A DNA stretch of 64,000 nucleotides from Poa pratensis (GCA_947311845.1 CAMZMU010000071.1:19703399-19767398); one strand, 5' to 3'; positions 33,189-45,169 are shown, counted from the first letter of the stretch. Program-made: numbers and translations. Notes: generated by a model from the sequence alone, not told the origin.

Positions 33189-35241
33189 ATGCCAGGTATC
33201 CCCAGGGAATTCGCCGAGCACTCTCTCCAACTGTTTCCAGATGCCAAGCCAGTAAAACAAACAATGCGCCGCGTCTCCGGCCCAAAAAGAGCCGCCGTCG
33301 AGTCTGAAGTTGATAGACTACTCGCGGCAGGGTTCATCCGAGAAATCAAGAAATCACAATGGGTGGCTAACCCCGTACTTGTAGAAAAGAAGCATACAGA
33401 TATCCTTCGGATGTGCGTGGACTTCACAGCCCTCAACAAATGTTGTCCAAAGGATCACTTCCCGCTACCTCGAATCGACCAGATCGTCGACTCCACCGCT
33501 GGATGCGCACGCCTGTCCTTCCTGGACGCTTACTCAGGTTACCACCAGATAAGGATGAAGGAAGAAGACGAAGAGAAAACGGCGTTCATAACCCCACTCG
33601 GGGTCTACTGCTACACAACCATGCCCTTTGGGCTAAAAACGCGGGTGCGACATACCAGCGCATGATGCAAGATTGCCTCAAAAAGCAGATCGGACGAAAC
33701 GTCCAAGTATATGTGGATGACATTGTCATCACAACAAGGGAAGAAAACACACTACTCGACGACCTGCGAGAGACGTTCGCCAACCTCAAACACTTCCACA
33801 TCAAGCTCAATCCCAAGAAGTGCACGTTCGGCGTACCAGCCGGGCAGCTCTTGGGTTATCTAGTCTCAGCTCGTGGAATCGAGGCCGACCCGGAGAAAAT
33901 ACAGGCCATCTTGACAATGCAAAGGCCTTCAAAGCTTCATGACGTACAAAAATTAGCAGGTCGAGTGGCGGCGCTCAGCCGCTTCATCAGCAAACAAGGC
34001 GAAAAAGCACTCCCGTTCTATCAACTGATGAAGAAAGCAGACAAGTTCGAGTGGACGCCAGAAGCCGAAGCAGCCTTCACGGAACTCAAGCGAGTCCTCA
34101 CAAGCCCTCCAGTCCTCGTCGCACCCAAGGAACGGGAACCGCTATACCTATATGTCTCGGCTACCAACAGGGTGGTGAGTACCGTACTGGTGGTCGAACG
34201 CATGGAAGAGGGACACGCCCAACGTATACAACATCCAGTCTACTACTTGAGTGAGGTCCTCTCCATATCCAAACAGCGGTACCCGCACTATCAAAAGCTG
34301 ACATACGCCGTGTTCATGTCATCAAGGAAGCTAACGCAATACTTCGCAGAACACCCGATCACTGTAATCAGTAACTCAGCGATCGGGGATATTCTCACAA
34401 ACCCCAACGCAACTGGGAAAGTCGCCAAATGGCTCATCGAGCTGGGACCAAGGGACATCAGGTACGATCACCCGAAGGCCATCAAAGCACAAGTCTTACC
34501 CGACTTCACAACCGAGTGGATCGAAGCTCAGTTGCCTGGGGCACCAGATGTGTCTAACTCATGGACCATGTACTTCGATGGGTCCAAGAAAAACGAAGGC
34601 GCAGGCGCAGGTGTCATCCTCATATCTCCAAAAGGAGACAAGCTTCGCTACGTCCTGCAAATGGGATTCGAGTTACCATCAAACAACGAGGCCGAGTACG
34701 AAGCCTTGATCCATGGCATGCGATGGCCAAAGCTCTCGGGTGCACTCGACTAATGATCTACGGTGACTCGAATCTGGTGGTGCAGGAAACAATGAAGGCC
34801 TGTGACGCCATTGCAGACAACATGATCGCCTACCGCGACCTGTACAACATAATGGAGGGCAGCTTCGAAGGCTGCGAGTTGCGGCACATAGAGAGAGAAA
34901 GCAACGAGGAAGCAGACATGCTAGCCAACCTATGCTCGACCAAGGCGCAAGTTCCACCTGGTGTCTTCCTCGAGCGCATTGAGCACAGATCAATCAAGGA
35001 AAAACGAGCACCTTCTACATCGACCGCACCAGCCAAGAGCAAAACACACAGCACAGAGGATCCGCCAGTCGAGGTACTCCTCATTGAGCCAACTTGGACT
35101 CAACCTTTCCTGGCGTACATACTCCGCAACGAGCTACCTGACGACATAACCGACTCACGATGTGTCACTCGACGATCTAAAGCATACACCGTCATCAATG
35201 GTGAGTTGTACAAGCGAAGCATATCAGGTATGTTCCAATGA
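33189..35241 (+). pseudogene. Reverse transcriptase-RNase H of the gypsy element
   Basis: RT blocks: MCVDFTALNKCCPKDHFPLP, LSFLDAYSGYHQI, MPFGLK, then after a one-base shift near 33,640 NAGATYQRMM and the catalytic YVDDIVI. A connection domain with CTFGVPAGQLLGYLVS and YYLSEVLS follows. RNase H has MYFDGSKKNEGAGAG, NNEAEYEALIHGM and, after a second shift near 34,725, MIYGDSNLVVQE and ERESNEEADMLANL, so the D-E-D-D residues are visible. A TGA ends the frame at 35,241. Copying function is lost because of the shifts. Confidence 0.9.
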
Positions 35242-36303
35242 TGCATCGCATTCGAAGATGGCCAAGCCATCCTTCATTGTTTCCTGCAGCCGATCACTCG
35301 TAGCCAAAGCCTTTCGAGCAGGTTTTTACTGGCCCACAGCACTCAAGGACGCGGAGGACATAGTCAAAAGGTGCATCGGCTGACAAAAATTTTCCACAAA
35401 GCCGCACGCACCTGCATCAGCATTGAAGACAATATCATTGTCCTGGCCTTTCGCCCAGTTGGGGCTCGATATGGTTGGGCCACTCAAAAAATCTTCGCAC
35501 GGAGGGCATACTCATCTCCTGGTGGTAGTCGACAAGTTCACAAAGTGGATCGAAGCGGTCCCCATCACAAATTCGACTGCTACTACGGCAGTTAACTTCA
35601 TAAAGACCATCATCTACCGCTTCGGGGTCCCAAGCAGCATCATAACTGATAACGGCACAAACTTCACGGCTGAAGAATTTCGTTCCTTCTGCAAAGAGCA
35701 AAGCATTACGCTCAATTATGCATCCGTGGCGCACCCGCAGTCCAATGGCCAAGTTGAAAAAGCCAATGGACTCGTGTGCAGCTGAATCAAGAAATGCCTC
35801 CTGGTGCCGCTCAAAAGGGCGCGGGTGCCTAGGTTGAAGAACTTCCGTCGGTGCTATGGAGCTTACGCACAACTCCTAACGCCTCAACACAATTCACGCC
35901 ATTTTTTATGGTCTATGGCGCAGAGGCAATCCTGCCATCCGATGTAAAGTTCGATGCACCAAGGGTGGCAGCATACAACGAAGACGACGCAGACGAAGCA
36001 CTCGAAGATGCAGTCGACTTGCTCGAAGAAGCACGTGACACGGCCCTGGCTCGCACAACTGTCTATCAGCAGGATCTCCGCAACTACCATAGCCGTCGAC
36101 TGCGCACCAGGTCCGTCATGGTTGGCGACCTGGTGTTTCGGTTGAAGCAGAAGAAAGTGCACAAGATTGCCTCCCCATGGGAGGGACCCTTCATCGTCAC
36201 CGAGGTCATCGACGGTGGCGCGTACAGACTGAAGAACGCAAAGACAGGCGAATTTTCAAATAATCCTTGGAACGTTGCGCACCTACGTCGTTTCTATGCT
36301 TAG
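35242..36303 (+). pseudogene. Integrase domain of the gypsy element
   Basis: The region starts with a damaged zinc-finger part (FRAGFYWPTALKDAEDIVKR). The catalytic core has LGLDMVGPLKK, VVDKFTKWIEAVP, IITDNGTNFTAEEF and HPQSNGQVEKANG, so the D, D and E residues are present. A stop interrupts at about 35,785. The C-terminal part (FMVYGAEAILPSDV, LKQKKVHKIASPWEGPFIV, NPWNVAHLRRFYA) ends with TAG at 36,303 and has no chromodomain. Confidence 0.9.
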
Positions 36304-36999
36304 GCTACTCAGTCATACAATGTAATATGCGATATGTCGGATGGCTGCAGGTTTCAGACGCGCTCTTTTCCTTACCAGGGTACCTACGGGGGCTGGAAGG
36401 TTTTTAATGAGTCGGCCTGCAGCTTAACATTCAAAAGTGGAATATAATCAATGTTCCTCCTATCTCTCTATTTACTATTCACATAACTCATTAGTACATA
36501 CCTCGGCCGCACCCGAAACACTCGGGGACTGCGCCATCAAAGACACGAGCTTTCGCTCCCTCAAAGAATAATACCTCAGCCCCACTCGCACGTTCAGAGG
36601 CTGGTTCACAAAAGTTCAAACAAGAACGCAAAACTTCCAAACCCCACTCGCACGCTCGAGGGCCGAGTCTCAAAGCAAAAGTTGAAATTTAGATATCACA
36701 AATAATTCACAGCCCCACTCTAACACTCGGGGGCTGTGCAATCATTAGTTCACAATCAAAATACTTCATAAACCCCACTCAATAGACTCGGGGGCTGGGG
36801 AAACCACAAAATAATTAATTCATATACAAGAGGCAAAACTTACACTCGGGGGCTGACCCCCGAAAAAGTGTTACATATGCACAAAGTACAAAGTTTTATT
36901 CAACAACTTGGTACACATTCCTATACAAACACACACCCTGCCTACTCTACGGGTTCATCCTTTGGTACAAACCATTAATTTCTCCTCTGCTGTCAACAC
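36304..36999. repeat. Spaced repeats resembling the polypurine tract
   Basis: CTCGGGGGCTG occurs three times between about 36,725 and 36,855. Degenerate copies lie upstream (CTCGGGGACTG near 36,525; CCCCACTCGCACG... near 36,590 and 36,640). The motif before the 3' LTR, CTCGGGGGCTAC at 53,731-53,742, is nearly the same. No gene was seen here. Confidence 0.6.
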
Positions 37000-37778
37000 T
37001 CAGTGAATCAGGACCAGCGCGTCCGTGCGAGTCTCCTGGTAGTGTTCCTGCATAGGCACAGGACAGCCACCTGGCACGGATGCGGGTCCCTGAGCAATTC
37101 TCTTCAAGTCAATATTCGGATAATGGGTCTGCACGAATGCGAGTGCAACATTGGCTCCGCCAATGAGCGGCTCTCGCACAAATCTCTTGATGGCCTTGCC
37201 TTTACGGAATTTCTCCAGCAAAGCGAACAAGCCCTTTGGTTGTTCGTTCAATGGAAACAATGCTTGATGCACCCTAGACAAAGCCAGCCTGCAGGTCTCG
37301 AGCACAATGGCCACGCGCCAGGCGCGGTTCTGAAGCAGAACAAGCACTCGACTTCTTGCCCGATCTGACCAGAAAGGGTGGGTCGAATACTCTGGTTTAT
37401 TGGCCTGATCATCCAAACATTCGCGCAGCCGAGCTTCCTCTTTCGGTTTGTCGAAGCATGCACCTGCGCAAGCGCAATACAGTGACATTTCGTCAACAAA
37501 CTTGCCAAAGACAAAATTTTGACTCGAGTGTACTCACATTCGAGTTGAAGGTTCACTTTGTCCAGCTCCGCCAGCAGAAATAACTCTCGTTCCATCGCTG
37601 GGGACGGCCTAGACTGAAGATCGGCGAGGGCATCCTTCGTCTCCTTCAGCTCTTTCTCCATCATCGTGAATTTCTGTGTAAGGTAGTCAATAAGCTTTTG
37701 GTCGTTGACACTTCGGGTGCTAGGCTTGGAAGAAGAACTCCCCAAAGTTTGATCAGTCGACGCGCCACGCGCTTCAGA
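37000..37778 (-). pseudogene. Antisense gene of the gypsy element, distal part
   Basis: Two exons with matching phase: 37,778-37,538 and 37,463-37,000, joined across a GTGAGT...GCGCAG intron. There is no ATG; the first exon starts after an AG at a splice acceptor and continues from something upstream. It encodes a coiled-coil-like stretch (MMEKELKETKDALADLQSRP) and a second part with WRVAIVLETCRLALSRVHQA, LFPLNEQPKGLFALLEKF and LAFVQTHYPNIDLKRIAQG. Not recognised beyond its resemblance to C-terminal parts of proteins annotated 'putative gypsy type transposon'. It may be the 3' part of the gene ending at 37,987. Confidence 0.55.
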
Positions 37779-37986
37779 CTACATAAGAATGAAAGTTCAA
37801 ACATAAGTTCCCTATATCACTCGCAAAATACCCCGACCAGCAGGCTCGGGGCTGTTTTCCCCAAATTTCAGACATATTATAGGCATAAGGGTGCAGGTAA
37901 CAAGATCATATTAACCAAAAGCCCCCATACGGCATTCAAGTTCATTACAAAACACATCAAAAGCGCGGCCGAACTAGCTACGCTGT

Positions 37987-38843
37987 CTATGAAGCTGACT
38001 CGGATCTAGCCCTAGAGGTGTGAGCGGCGCGCTCGGACATGGTGGCAGCGCGCTGCTCAAGCATAGTCACCATCTTCCGTGACAGCGTCCCCGCCTCCTT
38101 CTTCATCGAGTTGGTCACGGCGAATTTTCCTTCAGAATTCTTCAGAAAGCCAGCGACAGCTTTCTCGAAGTCTCCTGTTATACCGTGTCCCATCAACAAA
38201 ATGAAGGTGGTCTCAGATCCACCTACCATCTGAGCTCGGGCGTAATTCGCCATGGTAGATGTACCAGGCGCAAAGACATCAGCCAGTGCTTCCACAGTCG
38301 AGGGCGGCTTGTTCTTCGGCAGGACGGTCTGGTAGATAGACGACAGCGCACTCGTGGACCTCCGAAGGGCGTCCAGAGTCCGTGCGCATATCCTATCAAA
38401 AGCGCTCGCCACTTCCTCGAGTGAGCTCTCATCCGCGGCCGGGGTGGCACCAACAGCTTCTGTTAACGGAACACAAGTTAGAATTGCGACACAATTGGTC
38501 AAACATAGTACGTGTATCAGAATATTACCTCCCATCACATGGGATAGAGCGCGGAGTCGATGAATTTGGAGGGTCTCGCGATCCTCCGCTTCTTTGAGCT
38601 TCTGCTGCACACTCGAGCGCTCAGCTGCAAGCTCCTTCTCCAGCTCCTGCACACGGGTTAAGGCCGCCGCCATGTCACCTGTACACAACGTAAAAAAGGC
38701 AGTTAGCAAAAAGATTTCTCAATCAGACATAAGAGCACGAGATTCTTACGGTCCAGCTGCTCCACCGTGGCCCGCAGTTGATCGCGCTCGTGCTCCACCT
38801 GCAAATACGCTTCACCCGACTCAAGGAGAGTGTGGATGAACGA
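37987..38843 (-). pseudogene. Antisense gene of the gypsy element, exons 4-6
   Basis: Three exons with compatible splice phases: 38,843-38,750 (SFIHTLLESGEAYLQVEHER), 38,678-38,529 (MAAALTRVQELEKELAAERS, a coiled coil) and 38,459-37,987 (ADESSLEEVASAFDRICART, SIYQTVLPKNKPPSTVEAL, ending RARSESAS). The introns show GTAAGA...ACAG and GTAATA...ACAG borders. Upstream exons lie beyond the CACTA at 50.75-52.39 kb. The last exon resembles the second exon of the distal part (37.0-37.5 kb). The gene is nested antisense inside a retrotransposon. Confidence 0.65.
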
Positions 38844-38939
38844 CTGTGCGGCAAGAAGGACTCAGTAATATAACGCACAAAATATAACACTCGGATAAAA
38901 CAGTGAAGAGTTCACACTAGTAGAAAAGGAGGCTTTGGT

Positions 38940-39200
38940 ACGCCACATTTAGTACCGGTTGTACTAAAACCGGTACTAAAGGAGGGCACTAGCACCGGTT
39001 GTGTTTGTGGCACAGCGGCGAGGACCTTTAGTACCGGTTTTTGATAGAAACCGCTACTAAAGACAGACCTTTAGTACCGGTTTCTATTAAAAACCGGTAC
39101 TAAAGGGGTGGAGCCCCCGCCGGCACAAGCGGCCGCGGTCCGTGGCCCCACGCTCAGACCTTTAGTACCGGTTTGTATTAAAAACCGGTACTAAAGGTCC
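38940..39200. repeat. Left subterminal repeats of the CACTA
   Basis: Several inverted TTTAGTACCGGTT / AACCGGTACTAAA pairs with short spacers. In En/Spm elements such arrays are the binding sites for the element's DNA-binding protein. Confidence 0.85.
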
Positions 39201-39836
39201 CGGCCACTATAACCTTCTTCCACCCCGAGCCAGTACCATTTTGAGCTCGAACTCACTCCATTTTTCCTCTCTTTTGCTCTCCCAAGCTCCAAATTCACCA
39301 CCATTTTCTCCAACAACTTCCAAGATTGGTGGCACCTACATATATAAGGGTTAGCAACTTCATCTTCTCTTCCGGCATTTCAAGTTTAGCTCATTTTCGT
39401 GCAAGTTTAGCAAGTTTGATTTTGGTGGTGCTTGCAAGGTGTTTGATGAAATTCCTAAGTTAGGGATTTCATTTGTTTTATATGCATTTTGAGCTCAAAT
39501 TAAAGTATAATTTGTGGTTTTATATAGTGTCGTCCCGTCCCCTTCCTGACCGCCGTCGATCGCCCGCGCCGCTCCGTCACCGACACCACCTCGGTGAGCC
39601 TCTTTTTTTATCTTTTATTTTAAAAAATGTTAGTTATATGATTTAAATGCATAATTATTTCTTGTATAATTTTCTTATGTTTTATTATATGTATAGTGTC
39701 ATGGTTTTGATATCCGTCCCCGTCGGCCCTCGTCCGGTCTATGATTCCGATGTGGTATATTTTTATAACTATTTATTTTGTTTCATGGTTATAACAATCA
39801 TGTCGACCAACTTGACATAGATATATTTTTATTTAG

Positions 39837-40187
39837 GAGGTAGTTGAACCGGAAATTCCAGCCGACCCTATTGTCGAGTTTTTAGAAAAAGAAAACAACG
39901 ATTTAAAAGCAAAATTGAAGATAAGTGAAGATCTTCGTCTCCAATGCCTGGAAGAGAAGATGATATTGGAATTGAAGATTGCCGACATCGTCGATGCTCA
40001 CGGGGTCAAGCTTGCCGACGTCATCGCTGCTAACGAGATGAAGATGGATGCAATGCGCGTCAAGCTTAAAAAGATTAGAAAATATGTCATTAGTCAAGAG
40101 GCTTGGTATCATTATGCTGTTGGTTCAATAGTTACCTTGGTTGCGATTCTGATCGCATTTGTTGTTGGATTTAAATTCTTTAGATAG
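39837..40187 (+). CDS. Small coiled-coil protein with C-terminal membrane segment
   Basis: A frame open from a splice acceptor (TTTATTTAG|GAGG, 39,836) encodes VEFLEKENNDLKAKLKI, then LEEKMILELKIADIVDAHG and MKMDAMRVKLKKIRKYVIS (coiled coil). It ends with AVGSIVTLVAILIAFVVGF, a membrane anchor, and a TAG at 40,187. Upstream exons (perhaps 39,696-39,757) are likely but uncertain. It precedes TNP2 on the same strand, and similar small proteins occur at this place in other grass CACTA elements. Function unknown. Confidence 0.5.
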   Translation, partial: EVVEPEIPADPIVEFLEKENNDLKAKLKISEDLRLQCLEEKMILELKIADIVDAHGVKLADVIAANEMKMDAMRVKLKKIRKYVISQEAWYHYAVGSIVTLVAILIAFVVGFKFFR

Positions 40188-40349
40188 TTGTATGTTAGTT
40201 TCGTTTGATGTATGTTTCGTGAGAACTATGTATCACATTTGGGCACTTCTCTACTTTGGTTTTAATGTGATGAACTTGTATTAATTAATTTGGTCACGTA
40301 TCTCTATTCATTATTTAGCTGGTGTAATGGTTTTTAATGTATTTATGTA

Positions 40350-43300
40350 ATGCAGATGAGCCGAGAATGGATGTACGGTGATCGACGCTGTCCCGAGTTC
40401 ATTGATGGCATGCATCGTTTTCTCGATGTGGTTAAGTTAAACAAGCTGAAGAATGGTTTTATGATTTGTCCATGTGATAAATGTCGGAATACGAGGAATT
40501 ACCCGAGCGTAAGAACCATACACTCCCACTTGTTGCGAGAAGGCTTCATGCCCAATTATTTTTGTTGGACCAAGCATGGAGAAAGAGGGGTTATAATGGA
40601 AGACCCTGAAGAAGAGGATGATGACAACTATCCTGTGTTCTCTGAACACGGCGATACTACAATGGGGGAAGACGAAGTTGAGCTCGAGGTCATTGTTGAT
40701 GAGTCCGATGATGATGATCTTCGTCGGGTCATTCTTGATGAACAGATGAAGTGCGGAAGTGAAAACGAGTGGTCAAAGTTGGAGCGCATGTTAGAGGATC
40801 ACAAAAAATTGTTGTACCCAAATTGTGAAGATGGCCAGAAAAAGCTGGGTACCACCCTGGAATTGCTGCAGTGGAAGGCAAAGAATGGAATATCTGACAA
40901 GGCATTTCAGGAGTTGCTACAAATATTTAAGAAGAGTCTTCCAAGGAATAATGAATTGCCGCACAATACATACGAAGCAAAGAAGATTGTCTGCCCTCTA
41001 GGATTAGAGGTGGAGAAAATACATGCATGCATCAATGACTGCATCCTCTACCGCGGTGCGAAGTACGAGAATTTGGATGCATGCCCGATATGCGGTGCAT
41101 TGCGGTATAAGATCGGGCGAGATGACCCAGGTGATGTTGAGGGTGAGCCGAGCCCCAGGAAGAGGGTTCCCGCGAAGGTGATGTGGTATGCTCCTATAAT
41201 ACCACGGTTGAAACGTTTGTTCCGAAACAAAGAGCATGCCAAGTTGTTGCGATGGCACAAAGAAGACCGTAAGGAAGACGAGATGCTGAGACACCCCGCA
41301 GATGGGTCGCAGTGGAGAAACATCGACAGTGAGTTCAAGGATTTTGCAGCTGACGCAAGGAACTTAAGGTTTGGTCTAAGTACAGATGGCTTGAATCCGT
41401 TTGGGGAGCAGAGCAGCAGTCATAGCACCTGGCCCGTGACTCTATGTATCTATAACCTTCCTCCTTGGTTGTGCATGAAGCAAAAGTATATTATGATGCC
41501 ATTGCTTATCCAAGGCCCGAGGCAACCCGGCAACGACATTGATGTGTATCTGAGGCCATTAGTTGATGAACTTTTACAGTTGTGGTCTGACGAGGGCGTA
41601 CGTGTGTGGGATGAGTACAAACAGGAGGAATTTGGCCTACGAGCGTTGCTGTTTGTAACCATCAATGATTGGCCTGCTCTTAGTAACATTTCAGGACAGT
41701 CAAACAAGGGATACAATGCATGCACGCACTGTTTAGATAAGACTGACAGTGTATATTTAGGTAACAAGAATGTGTACCTTGGTCATCGTCGATTTCTTCC
41801 AAACAAGCATCACGTAAGAAAGGCAGGCAAACATTTCAAAGGTGAGGAAGATAACCGAACGAAGCCTAGACGCCCTGATGGTGATGTTATATATGGCATG
41901 GTCAAGGATTTGGAAGTAATATTTGGAAAGGGTCCTGGCAGTCTAAATGTTCCGAAAGACGCTGATGGACACGTACCCATGTGGAAGAAGTGCTCGATAT
42001 TTTGGGATTTACCCTATTGGAAAATCCTAGAGGTTCGCTCTGCCATCGACGTGATGCACGTGACGAAAAATCTTTGCGTGAACCTGCTAAAATTCTTAGG
42101 CGTGTATGGGAAGAAGAAATTAGATACATCGGATGCACGGAAGGACCATCAAAGTACGCACGAACGAGACAACCTGAATCCAGAGAAGTACCAAGGTACT
42201 GCCAGCTACGCTCTTACCAAAGAAGAGAAGGTGATCTTTTTTCAAGTCCTGAGCAGTATCAAGGTCCCGTCTGGCTACTCGTCGAATATAAAGGGAATAA
42301 TAAACATGGCAGAGAAAAAGTTCCAAAACCTGAAGTCTCATGACTGCCACGTGATTATGACACAATTACTTCCGGTTGCATTGAGGGGGCTTCTACCGGA
42401 AAACGTTCGAGTACCCATTGTGAAGCTATGTGCATTCCTCAATGCAATTTCTCAGAAGGTAATCGATCCAGCAACTCTACCAAGTTTAGGTACGGGTGTG
42501 GTCCAATGTCTTGTCAGCTTCGAGTTGGTGTTTCCACCGTCCTTCTTCAATATTATGACGCACCTCATAGTTCACCTCGTCGAAGAGATTTCCATTCTCG
42601 GTCCTGTATTTCTACACAACATGTTCCCCTTTGAGAGGTTCATGGGAGTCTTAAAGAAATACGTTCATAACCGTGCTAGGCCAGAAGGAAGCATGTCCAA
42701 GGGCTATGGAACAGAGGAGGTCATTGAGTTTTGTGTTGACTTTATTCATGATCTTAAGCCGATCGGTGTTCCTCAATCGCGCCATGAGGGGAGACTGCGT
42801 GGAAAAGGCACGCTAGGAAAGAAAGCAACAACATGTATGGACGGGCATTCTTTCACTCGAGCACACTACACAGTTCTACAAAATTCCAGATTGGTGGCTC
42901 CGTATATCGTGAAACACATGGATATTTTACGCTCCGAATACCCGGAGGAGACTAACTTCTGGATTAAAGGAAAGCACATGGAAACTTTCGGCAGTTGGTT
43001 GCGTACACATCTCATTAATAACAGCACTGTTGAAGATGAGCTATACTTGTTGGCCAAGTCACCATCTTCGACCATATTGACTTTCCAAGGGTACGAGATA
43101 AATGGGAATACATTTTACACGGAAACCCAAGACAAAAAGAGCAGTAACCAAAACAGTGGTGTCCGCTTTGATGCAACAAACGACGATGGGACAAAGGACA
43201 CATATTATGGTTGCATACAGCAGATATGGGAACTTGACTACGGACCTTCTTTTAAGATCCCTTTGTTTCAGTGCAAATGGGTCAACCTGTCAGGCGGGGT

Positions 43301-43682
43301 AGAGATAGACCGGCGGTACGGAATGACTACAGTGGATCTCAACAATCTTGGGTACCACACCGAGCCATTCGTCCTAGCCAATGATGCGGCTCAGGTTTTC
43401 TATGTAAAGGACATGTCTTCCAGACCGAAAAAAAGAAAAGATAAGCAAGCGGATACATCATACGATCAGCCAAAGCGCCACATAGTTCTTTCAGGGAAAA
43501 GAAACATCGTGGGAGTGGAGGACAAGACAGACATGTCAGAAGATTACAATAAGTTTCATGAAATTCCGCCCTTCAAAGTGAAAACTGACCCAAGCATCGT
43601 GTTAAATGATGAAGATTGTCCATGGCTACGGCGCAAGAAGAAGAAAGGGACACACACGAAGAAAAAAGTGAACACTAGTTAG
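40350..43682 (+). CDS. TNP2-like CACTA transposase, 1,110 aa, uninterrupted
   Basis: One open frame from ATG 40350 to TAG 43682. A second in-frame ATG at 40,356 follows TGCAG, so the natural start may be MSREWMYG after a splice. N-terminal Transpos_assoc domain (residues about 1-75, with CPCDKCRN). Acidic region. Transposase_21 catalytic region from about residue 340: GLSTDGLNPFGEQ, LLIQGPRQPGNDIDVYLRPL, TINDWPALSNISGQSNKG. DUF4218-like part near 660 (HDCHVIMTQLLPVALRGLLP). DUF4216-like part near 950 (YYGCIQQIWELDY). Basic C-terminus (KKRKDKQ, LRRKKKKG), possibly nuclear targeting. The length is usual for TNP2 and no stop or shift was found, so activity is possible if both ends can be recognised. 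Confidence 0.93.
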   Translation: MQMSREWMYGDRRCPEFIDGMHRFLDVVKLNKLKNGFMICPCDKCRNTRNYPSVRTIHSHLLREGFMPNYFCWTKHGERGVIMEDPEEEDDDNYPVFSEHGDTTMGEDEVELEVIVDESDDDDLRRVILDEQMKCGSENEWSKLERMLEDHKKLLYPNCEDGQKKLGTTLELLQWKAKNGISDKAFQELLQIFKKSLPRNNELPHNTYEAKKIVCPLGLEVEKIHACINDCILYRGAKYENLDACPICGALRYKIGRDDPGDVEGEPSPRKRVPAKVMWYAPIIPRLKRLFRNKEHAKLLRWHKEDRKEDEMLRHPADGSQWRNIDSEFKDFAADARNLRFGLSTDGLNPFGEQSSSHSTWPVTLCIYNLPPWLCMKQKYIMMPLLIQGPRQPGNDIDVYLRPLVDELLQLWSDEGVRVWDEYKQEEFGLRALLFVTINDWPALSNISGQSNKGYNACTHCLDKTDSVYLGNKNVYLGHRRFLPNKHHVRKAGKHFKGEEDNRTKPRRPDGDVIYGMVKDLEVIFGKGPGSLNVPKDADGHVPMWKKCSIFWDLPYWKILEVRSAIDVMHVTKNLCVNLLKFLGVYGKKKLDTSDARKDHQSTHERDNLNPEKYQGTASYALTKEEKVIFFQVLSSIKVPSGYSSNIKGIINMAEKKFQNLKSHDCHVIMTQLLPVALRGLLPENVRVPIVKLCAFLNAISQKVIDPATLPSLGTGVVQCLVSFELVFPPSFFNIMTHLIVHLVEEISILGPVFLHNMFPFERFMGVLKKYVHNRARPEGSMSKGYGTEEVIEFCVDFIHDLKPIGVPQSRHEGRLRGKGTLGKKATTCMDGHSFTRAHYTVLQNSRLVAPYIVKHMDILRSEYPEETNFWIKGKHMETFGSWLRTHLINNSTVEDELYLLAKSPSSTILTFQGYEINGNTFYTETQDKKSSNQNSGVRFDATNDDGTKDTYYGCIQQIWELDYGPSFKIPLFQCKWVNLSGGVEIDRRYGMTTVDLNNLGYHTEPFVLANDAAQVFYVKDMSSRPKKRKDKQADTSYDQPKRHIVLSGKRNIVGVEDKTDMSEDYNKFHEIPPFKVKTDPSIVLNDEDCPWLRRKKKKGTHTKKKVNTS

Positions 43683-45169
43683 GGATGTTGTTGGTGATGT
43701 GTAATAATGTATTAAACCTTTATGTGGTGAACATAATACATTGCTCGGGTCCATTCTTATTTAACCATCCATCTACTGTTATACACCGCTGGCGTATCCA
43801 ACATAGACACATAGCGATCTGAAAAAATGAGACCAAAACACAAGGTTTCCCCGTCATACAGCCCTACAGTGCCTCGTGAGTGACTGCATATCAAATGCAC
43901 CGTAGGGCCTGTAGGGCTGCATGATCATCGCGTGGTCGTGAGCATGGCTACCACTTCCACCACCACCACTCCCACCTCCTCGGCAATTCATCATTGTGTC
44001 ACCCTAATCCAGTGGTTGGATTCAACCTACCTGAGGGCTTGTGTTTCCAACAGCGTCGTTGTGTTGTCATTGTTCACCGACCTATAGGAGGTGGCCGGTG
44101 AACAATGACGAACACAATAATGCCAGGGAACATGCCATCAGGTAGGCTAAATCCAACCATTGGATTCGGTGGCAAGGGTAGACGCTAGTTGTGTGCCGTT
44201 CGGCAAGACGTCTCTGATGTTCTACAACCGTCCGGCAAGACGTCCCTGATGATCTGCAACCGTTTGGAACGGTCGCAGGTCATCAGAGACGTCTTGCCGC
44301 TGATTGCCCAAAGATGCCTCTCCGAGTGACGCTGGAATGATTTGCGTGAGTGAGTAACCTGTCTGAGGTGGGCTATATATAGGGTCGGATGGGTTATGAA
44401 GTGGTCGTGATAGTGCTGATCCGACGGCTCAGAAGCGTTCGAAAGAAACACACCGCTGATCCAACGGCTCACAAGCGCTGGAAGGAAGCACACGATCCGT
44501 GTGCTTCTTCCTGATTGGGCATACTACATTAGTCCCGGTTGGTGTTACCAACCGGGACTAGTTCTAAAAATCCAACGGCTCACAAGCTCTCAAAAGAAAC
44601 ACACCCCTGATCCAACGGCTCACAAGCGTTCGAAAGAAACACACGATCCGTGTGATTCTTTAGTCCCGGTTGGTAACATGCATTTTCTTTCAATTTTGTT
44701 TCAATTTTTTGATGATATGGATTTAAATCTATGTCAAATTTACTCAAATCAACCATTTGAAATTTGAATACATTCAACTTAGTCAAATTTGAAAATAACC
44801 AGTAGGAAAAGATTTGGACAATTAAATCATCCATTTGAAATTTGAATACATTCAACTTAAATTTACTCAAATCATCCATTTGAAATTTGAATACATTCAA
44901 CTTAAATTTGATATAAAGTTTGTCAAATTTGGATCAAATATAGACAATTAAGTTAGCAAAGTTAGAACTTTTAAGTTGAAAATTTTAAACACGATGCAAT
45001 TTTTAGTAAATTTGAAAGTTAGTAAATTTGAAACTTAGCATTTTGTTTCAATTATTTCAAACAGTAGCAAAAGATTAAAGAAAACAAGCGGTTGCATTTT
45101 GTTTCAATTATTTCAAACAGTACCAAAAATTAAAGAAAACAAGCGGTTGCATTTTTGTTTCAAATACCT
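43683..45169. other. Inter-gene region of the CACTA
   Basis: Contains a hairpin at about 44,233-44,302 (CGGCAAGACGTC...GACGTCTTGCCG), direct repeats of GATCCAACGGCTCACAAGCG (about 44,457, 44,610 and shorter relatives), a palindrome TAGTCCCGGTTGG...CCAACCGGGACTAG near 44,530, and AT-rich repeats with CAAATTTGAATACATTCAACTT-like phrases from 44,750. No gene. Confidence 0.6.

Noticed and set aside
33189..36303. Endogenous pararetrovirus or retrovirus
   Set aside because: Order protease-RT-RNase H-integrase, flanking LTRs and no movement-protein or envelope-like frame fit a plant Ty3/gypsy retrotransposon.
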